A program made the position numbers and the translations under genes. The notes below the pieces were generated by a model, which saw nothing but the letters and a program-made list of their open reading frames with translations, did not search any database and was not told where the DNA came from. A DNA stretch of 64,000 nucleotides from Coniella vitis (Eukaryota > Ascomycota > Sordariomycetes > Diaporthales > Schizoparmaceae), in contig WUJK01000002.1 of NCBI GenBank assembly GCA_011317545.1, positions 4,340,001 through 4,404,000 on the forward strand, given 5' to 3'. Position 1 is the stretch's first letter, and each line of letters begins with the position of its first letter. Positions 57,276 to 64,000 of this stretch are shown in pieces.

Positions 57276-60200
57276 AGCCAGCCAACTCGCTTTCCTTTGG
57301 CACCGACGGGGCTCTGCCTGTATTCTGCCAGTTGCACTTCTTCTTCCGTATCAAAACAAGCAGCCACCATGTAACCATGGATACATCCACGAACGATAGC
57401 ATGAGGATAATCACAAGTGTATATTCTCTCTGCGGATGGGAAAGACCCTTTTCTTGGTTTTCTTTGGTACTCAGGCTGTCAGGGTTACTATTAGTGTGCA
57501 TTATAGCGCCAATGTCCCACTATATCCACCCATTCACACACGCCTGGAAACCTTCTGTAACTTTAGTGGCTCGCACCTGTGCAGCGAAGCGGCGCACTAC
57601 TATGCTATCGCTCGCTACTGGGGCAGGGGGTTTCTACTTGTAGGCGCTATATCCGCCCTTGGTTTAGTGCTTTGATGATCGACATCTCCCACCATTTGAA
57701 CCACTCCTGTACACACTTGACACACACGCACACACCCCCTTTCAAGGGACTCATGAACCGTTGGCACTGCGTTGCAGCTGGTTTTTTTTTATGGAACAAA
57801 TTGCGACAGGGGGGCTGGGCTGGGCTAGCAGTAAGCATAATAGGTCACACCATGGGTGACGGACATGCTTCCGTGGCGTGTTTACTACATATGTGCGTGT
57901 GTGTGCCATGTCTCAGACCTGGAGGGAAAAAAAGGGAAAAAGAAAGAAAAGAAAAGGAAAATAGGAATAAAAAAATGAAATAATAAATAAAAATAAATAA
58001 TAGCCTCGATCGCTGGCTGGCTAACTGTACACAGCATGCTATGCATAACTTCATAGTAAGTACAGAAGTATGGTGCCGCTGTGCTGCCCATGGTCCCTCT
58101 GAGGACCCCCGCCTTGTCTTGAGCCTGCGTCGCGTAAGGCTGTTGCCAATGTACATAAGTAGCTAGCAGAGAAGCTTCTGGGTGCCTGTCAACAATCAAG
58201 AGAACTGAGTACCTCGATACCACATGCTGCCCCCCCCCCCCTTTCTTTCACACCCACTTGCTGGGAACAATACTTTGTACATGCTAGCTAATCTTCCTGC
58301 ACGGCTGGCAACAGATCCGTTCAAGAACGAGTCATGCACTTGCGCTTCCCCAGCCATGTGGGCTGCTAGCCATGTGATGCAGCCCTTGTCCAAAGGCCAG
58401 CCGGATTTGCTGCCCCGCCCGCACCATGTGGGTTTCGAGACGAGTGCAGGGTTGGAAAGACAGCGAAGACAAGAATGAATGAGGGGGAAAAGACAGAAAC
58501 AGCGAATCGACGGGTGAGAGGCGCAACGATCGTGAAGCTTCAGCAAGTCCTCCAAGCCTTTTGCTGAGTAGCAATTTCACTGGATGTGCGTTTCTCAAGC
58601 TTGATAAGTGTGTTACATTACACATAGTAGTATAACCAGGCGTGTCGACCAGTCCGCTCAAGACAGGGGGATCCCTTCACAAACCTCCGCGGAGACCTGG
58701 CAGATTTGCGGTGCCACTAGTGCCGGGCTCTGACGCCCGCCCGCCCGCCCCTCGCCGTAGGGCTGAGCATGGACCAAGCCAAGTCGCCGGTCCCTGCCAG
58801 CCTTTTGGTGCCTCTGGTGCCGTCCCGAGCAAAGGGCCGCCCGCCCTGCCTTGGACCTTGAGGTTTCGACTACATACGTAGTACGCACTTTGCCTCCTAT
58901 GATCACTGCCACAAGGAGAGCGAGAAGGCCCGCAAGGTCAGTGCGGGCCAGTGCCAAAGCTGTTCGATAGGCAACGTGCCATGCAAAGCGGGGACACTGT
59001 CGTGGAGTTGGGGGTGTCGCATCTAACCGCTGGACTACCGTTCCCCTCTCCTTACCTTTCAGTTTGTGCACAGCCTGACTGCCCAGCCTTGGACGTGATG
59101 GTTCCTCATTGCACCAGCCGTAACCTTCGTCTCTGCTGCAGGAGAAGGAAGGGCCAGATCTGTTGGAAAGATGAAAGTAGACCATTGGCTCCAGGTGCGA
59201 GAATCAGGCGAATGTAGCTAATAGCAGACCCACATGACGCTTCTCCCGCAGCCGCCCACCTGGACCCATCTTGTTCACGTGCGTTAGCCCACGTCGTTGT
59301 CAGCGAGTCTTCCTTGTGCGCTTTTCGTGCTAGCACAGCCGTGATTCGTGTCATGTCGCTGGGAAATTGGCACATAGGATAGCACACTCTGGAAAAAGAT
59401 GCAGACGAATTAGCGCGAGTTTCTTGATACATCAATTGACGTGACACAACCCGGCGATGGGGTATTCTTCTCTTCTCTTCTCAATAAACAGGCGCAGCCC
59501 ATCCCACCAAAATGTCCTTACTCATGCCCACCACCAGATACACACAAAGCAGTGCCCTGGCTACTTGTTGCCAAGAGAGCCGAGTTGTGGCCCAGTCGGG
59601 CGGGTGCAGCCCAGCAGCAAGGCGCGGATGATGAAAGGAGACGATCAGAGATATGAAACGCGGCCAGAGGGCCACACCAGTCGACTGTCTTTACTGCCAT
59701 GTTGGATCAATCTTAATCTCTGCCAGAAAATTCTTCCTTATCATTCTTTTGAGGGGGCTGGGGCGGGGGCATTTCCGTCCTTGTTGAAGGCTGCAACTGA
59801 GGCGTATTTTGTGTGTGCTTTTATGCTCTAGATGGACAACAGCTGCGTAAGCACACCGACATCCGTTCCATTGTGTCTCTGGAGTCTGAAGACGGGGTCC
59901 TCACTCTGGTCCTTGCACCAACGTTCTTCGTTGGGCTAGGTTGGGGAGCCCCGGGGGGGGGCCTGCCAAGACAGCAAACATGCTACCACGAGTCTACGAG
60001 GCATTATCCGTGAAGACTGGGTGGGAGACACACTGACTCTTACGGACCCCTGGCTTGTCCATCCACAGCCAAGGTCGATTTTTTATGTCACCGTGGGTTG
60101 CGGCTTGCCGCTGGCTGGGTGGTTTAGTTGATGCCAGGGGCTCACTAGCAGTCAAAGGGACTGCGGGGGGACAGCTCGAGCCCAAAACTGATCATAACAA

Positions 60201-62600
60201 GCAGAACAACCCAGCAAGAGGTTTGGCCTGCGCCTGACAGGATGGTATGGTGTCTCTGGTAGCTCAAAAACCGGGCTTGGGAGCACACGATGCGCTGCCG
60301 GAATCCGGACTGTGAAGCGGTTAAAGCGGAGGGAGAGAGGAAGAGACAGAGACACAGGTAGAGAGCGCGGTCAGCTCGTGCTAGGAGCGCGTGGTTAACG
60401 TGTGTATGTGACTTGAGGAGAGGACAGAATCCTGGGCTGGATTGCAACGATAGCATCAAGCGCAAGTACTGGAAGAATCCTTTAGGAGACCCAGCTGTAA
60501 CAGAAGAACCCTAACCCAGCGTCGATGCTTGAGGTAGGTACGTACCAGTTTCTGCCAACTTTGGCAACCAAAAGAAGCTGCCCCTCCCACCTTCCTCAGG
60601 GTGCACAACAGCAAAAAGCGAGCGTGCTGACCTCATCATCATCATCATTTATTCTCATCAGAGTTGTCTTATTATCTATTGATATGACCATCAGCATACC
60701 AATGACCGCTGCAACCAACAATCATTCCTTTCACCTTGCCCCCGCACCGCATCGAACGTGCATCCCGCCATTATGTGCGCCAAACACCCGTAGCCTCGCG
60801 TGAGACTGGCGGTCAGTCGACGTCTGATGCCCAGCGCCCAGTACTCAACGATACTATGTACGCGCCTGCAGAGGAGTTGGGGGTGGGGCTCTTTGCCCCT
60901 TTGGCAGAACTCCTGTGCCTCGTGCCTCTACTACTTGTTCAATCTTTGTCCGCTGCTTAGACGGGCTGCCTGCGAGGTTGGTTTGGGGGCCTCAGCAGCA
61001 AGATGGCGCCCTTGACCAGAAGTACGGTTGCCATGTAGTCTCATCCTACTTTGGGGGGGTCGATCAAATGTTGACTCATGCAATAGCCGGTGCAGTAAAA
61101 TCGTGGCAGCCATGTTCTGACAATCTATCAAGACGCATGCCTTTTGAGCACGTGCGAAACTTGGATTGTCAGCACATGTTACAAGATGATTCCGCCGCCA
61201 CTTCTTCTGCCACTGGCCTTACTCAAACAGCCATTAGGCTCTAAGTCTCGCACAACGCAAGGACGGATCCTTCGATTATTGCTGCTGTTGCATGTATTCT
61301 AATGAAAATGCAGTTCAACTCGGCCAGCCCCCAAACGAAAGGTTCAAGCAATGAGTTCTTTTGTTGTACGCTGCCCTAGCCTTGGTGTGCGAAGGGGGGG
61401 ATATGTATGAGTCCGGAAAAGGATTGAGTGATACATTGTCGTATGATAGCTCGAACACACATTCCGAGTTGGTGGCGCACTGTTGGCTCAGGTGTTGTGG
61501 CGCCAGCTGCGCAAAACCACAGGTCAGGGTTCCCACAATGTGCTTCTCAATTTGGCTGCTATTCCTGCTCACTTGATTGAACCCTAGCATGGTGTACGCC
61601 TCCAGGATGAACGGGGCCATGCCCAAGCCTAGCACTACTTCAGGCGCCCTGCTACGACACAGTATGCGCTGGTCAAACCAAATAAGGATTTTCGAGGCCT
61701 CAAACGGCCGTTGTTCGCATGTCGAACGGTCTGAACTAGAGATTATTTGTCTATGTCAAACTGGATCACTGCAGTGAGATTCCTCAAGGATTGATTGGAG
61801 GTTCCCCGTGGACGTCGCAAGTGGCCGCCAATGGCTCCAACAATGGCAGCGGCAGCAGCTTTCATCGAAGCTTACATACTGTATATGCATCATGCGTCGT
61901 GGGACCATCACGAGTAGAATGCTACTTGCGGATAGCTTCTGTCGCGCCCCACGTGCAAAAGTATCTCCGTAGCATCGACCTGACATGACATGGTGGCAAG
62001 GTCGCACAAAGTGAGGGCATTTTGGTGCCTTACAAAAAAGAAGGTCCAAAAAACGTGGCCTCATCATACTACATACTAGACGATCAGCACACAATATGGG
62101 ATCGTCTACGCCTAGGAGATAGGGCAGAAGTGGAGGAACGGACTGCCTGCCTGACTTGGCCCGGCGTCTTTCTTTTTTCGTTGCCTTTCTCTTTACCTTT
62201 TCCTTGACCTTCTTTCTTTTTGCCTCTGACGAAACTCAGGCCCGGGGAGTAATGATTCTTCCGCCGTCTTGAGGCCCCGTTGCAGCGGTGCCTTCAGTCG
62301 GCATGCAAAACGACAACCATAGAACAACGATGGGCGGCAGAGGGGAAACAGGCAAACGGCAAATTGGGCAAAAGAGGGCGAAGCGGAGTCGAGTTGCGAC
62401 AGAGCGTTGCATTGCATCGGCTTGTCGTGATAACCCGCGCCAGCGAGTAGCGGAAATCATTGTTGCGGTGGTTGTGGAGGTTCCCTTTTTTCTTTTCTTT
62501 TTTTTTTATTCCTTGTTATTTTCTTTTGTTGGCGTGTTGCCCCAGAATGAAGACCTGATTCGTCAGAGGGCTCAACGCTGCGCTGCGCGCGGGGCAGCAG

Positions 62601-64000
62601 CAGGGGCAGGTATTGGAGCGGTGCAGATTCAGAGCCAGATGCTGAACTGCGGGCCTTCTACTGCAGCGTTACTTGGTACCAGCTACCCAAAATTTGGCGC
62701 TGCGTATCCGGGATACTGGGTATCCAGGTACTTGGAGTAGCTCCCCCCCCCCCTTCAGCAGGGGTGCCAGCGCCAGTACTGCAGTACTCCTGTGCGGCAG
62801 GTACTTGCTGTACCCAGGTACTTGGCCTGTCGAGGTTTGAATGGGCGCCCCTCTGTCCTGCTCTGCCCTGCTCTGCCCTATAAGGATGACAGACGGATCA
62901 GCCCTGAAAGGCCATGGCATGGCGGGGAAGGGCCGTGCGATTACTCAGCTGTCAGCTACCAGGTCCCATTATATCCAATAGCGCCGGACATCTGGACGTT
63001 GCCATTTGGCCAAGGAATATTGTGAAAGATGCGATACGTATACGCAAAGCAAAGCTATTTGGTAGTTAGCCACTGGGTTGCAGTCAATGTCACCAGCAGA
63101 GTGCAGCAATCAGGAAAAAGAAGTAGGCCCTTCAAACAAAGGCCATAACAAGCAGCACTGTGGCCTCGGAAGCCTGTCGAGCCCAATGAAAAGACACAGC
63201 ATTTGTGTTGTCCTTCTGGTAATACCACTGCGTTGCTGGATGCCACGGTTCATCACCTCGACGACCAGCGAGCGTATGCGTCCAACAGCGGTGAAAGATT
63301 ATGCAGAGGCAGGTAGGGTGGGGGCAATTTTGATGCTTCATGGGGTAATAAATGTACGATGAAAGCAGCTAGCCAAAAGACCGGTGGGACTTGGAGCAGA
63401 AAAGGCTGGAAACTGTAGGTCACGGCAGCTCATGGAGAAATAGGAGGAAGAGAGGACCAATATGACAGCACAATAACAGCCTGGGAAGCCGAAGTGCCAG
63501 ACGCCAGGCCGGTCACTACAGACATACTACAACGTATCTCGGTACTTTGCCCATGCGGCAGGCACTCAAAACCCTTTGCCATCCCAATAGGGCATGCTGT
63601 ACCAGAGTACTTCGTACTCATAGTAATAGTATGCACTACGTATGGCGGCATCTGCAACGCGCCCCAGCCCACTGTTAGAGCGTAAGAAAACAATACTAAT
63701 ATGTGTAGTACTAATAGTATTCTACGCAAAGTACGGAGTACTTGATACATTCTGCGGCCTCTCACTTCACCCTGCGCCTGGCCCTGAAAAGGGCCAGCAC
63801 CCCTGCCTTGCTGCCGTTGCATTGTCGCCAAACCCATGCCGCAGGCGAGCATGTACTATCTACAAGTACTGTATACCTTGTACTTGCTTACTGACACGCC
63901 CGCCGAGTTCAGGGTTCTGGTGGTGACCCTGGGCCATCCTCACAGGGCTCGTGGCCCACACCCCTCTGCGAAAGATGCCGAACCAGCACTACTACTATTA
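62601..64000. other. gene-free right edge with GTACTT-type motifs
   Basis: No gene. Short GTAC-centred motifs replace the ACTATGTA type seen further left: paired AGGTACTTG copies near 62.8 kb, AAGTAC-GGA-GTACTT at 63729-63743 and a GTACTG/GTACTT cluster near 63.87 kb. A CTGCTCTGCC tandem lies near 62.86 kb. Confidence 0.45.

Larger units (their letters stand above)
51781..62600. other. gene-free region, part 2, palindrome-rich
   Basis: No supportable gene. The dispersed palindrome TACTATGTACATAGTA and its halves recur at 51.8, 52.16, 54.6, 55.1, 55.7, 56.2, 56.5, 56.7, 57.0, 57.1 and 60.85 kb. Polypurine and polypyrimidine stretches and homopolymers are common. Confidence 0.5.

Noticed and set aside
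58940..59050. tRNA-like D-arm on the minus strand (GTAGTCCAGCGGTTAG)
   Set aside because: No T loop or acceptor stem at the needed distance.
1..64000. CRISPR arrays, bacterial operons, intact transposons
   Set aside because: No spaced direct repeats, no transposase or reverse transcriptase motifs, and the gene structure is plainly eukaryotic.

Overview
The window looks like nuclear DNA of a filamentous ascomycete (Pezizomycotina, probably Sordariomycetes; genus not assigned). The signs are genes broken by short introns of about 50-90 nt with GTRNGT-type donors, CTAAC or CTGAC branch sites and YAG acceptors; intron-containing tRNAs; a CBM1 cellulose-binding esterase; a HET-C family protein; an F-box/2EXR-like protein; and secreted Ser/Thr-rich proteins. 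All exon models below were built by hand, checking reading-frame phase at each junction; no transcript evidence was used.

Layout. 0.5-0.7 kb: an intron-containing tRNA-Val and a degraded tRNA-like unit. 1.3-13.1 kb: a fairly dense metabolic and secreted set, namely an acyl-CoA dehydrogenase (-), a large secreted protein of unknown function (+), a small Rieske [2Fe-2S] protein (+), a CBM1-SGNH/CE16 acetylesterase (-), a class I glutamine-amidotransferase-like protein (-) and a zinc alcohol dehydrogenase (-). 13.1-17.3 kb is gene-poor. 17.3-25.2 kb: a four-cysteine small secreted protein (+), a HET-C family protein (+), an F-box/2EXR-like protein (-) and a Ser/Thr-rich secreted orphan (+). 25.2-30.1 kb is a long non-coding stretch leading to a short Ser-rich GPI-anchor-type protein. 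32.3-36.5 kb holds two housekeeping genes on the minus strand, the histone chaperone RTT106 and argininosuccinate lyase. 38.2-38.9 kb holds a small secreted repeat protein with Kex2-type KR sites. A basic disordered protein (40.0 kb), an intron-containing tRNA-Pro (41.7 kb) and a VFA1-like VPS4-associated protein (44.5 kb) follow. From 45.4 kb to the end (18.6 kb) I find no supportable gene.

The genes do not form an obvious pathway cluster; they look like a normal mix of housekeeping and accessory loci. The two most interesting signals are the Kex2-type repeat precursor at 38.2 kb (four related units, each with a conserved RKK-His-rich-NQT core and ending in KR), which resembles fungal processed-peptide precursors but matches no peptide I know, and a dispersed palindrome, TACTATGTACATAGTA and its halves, which recurs about 27 times in non-coding DNA and clusters at 28-30 kb and 51-61 kb.
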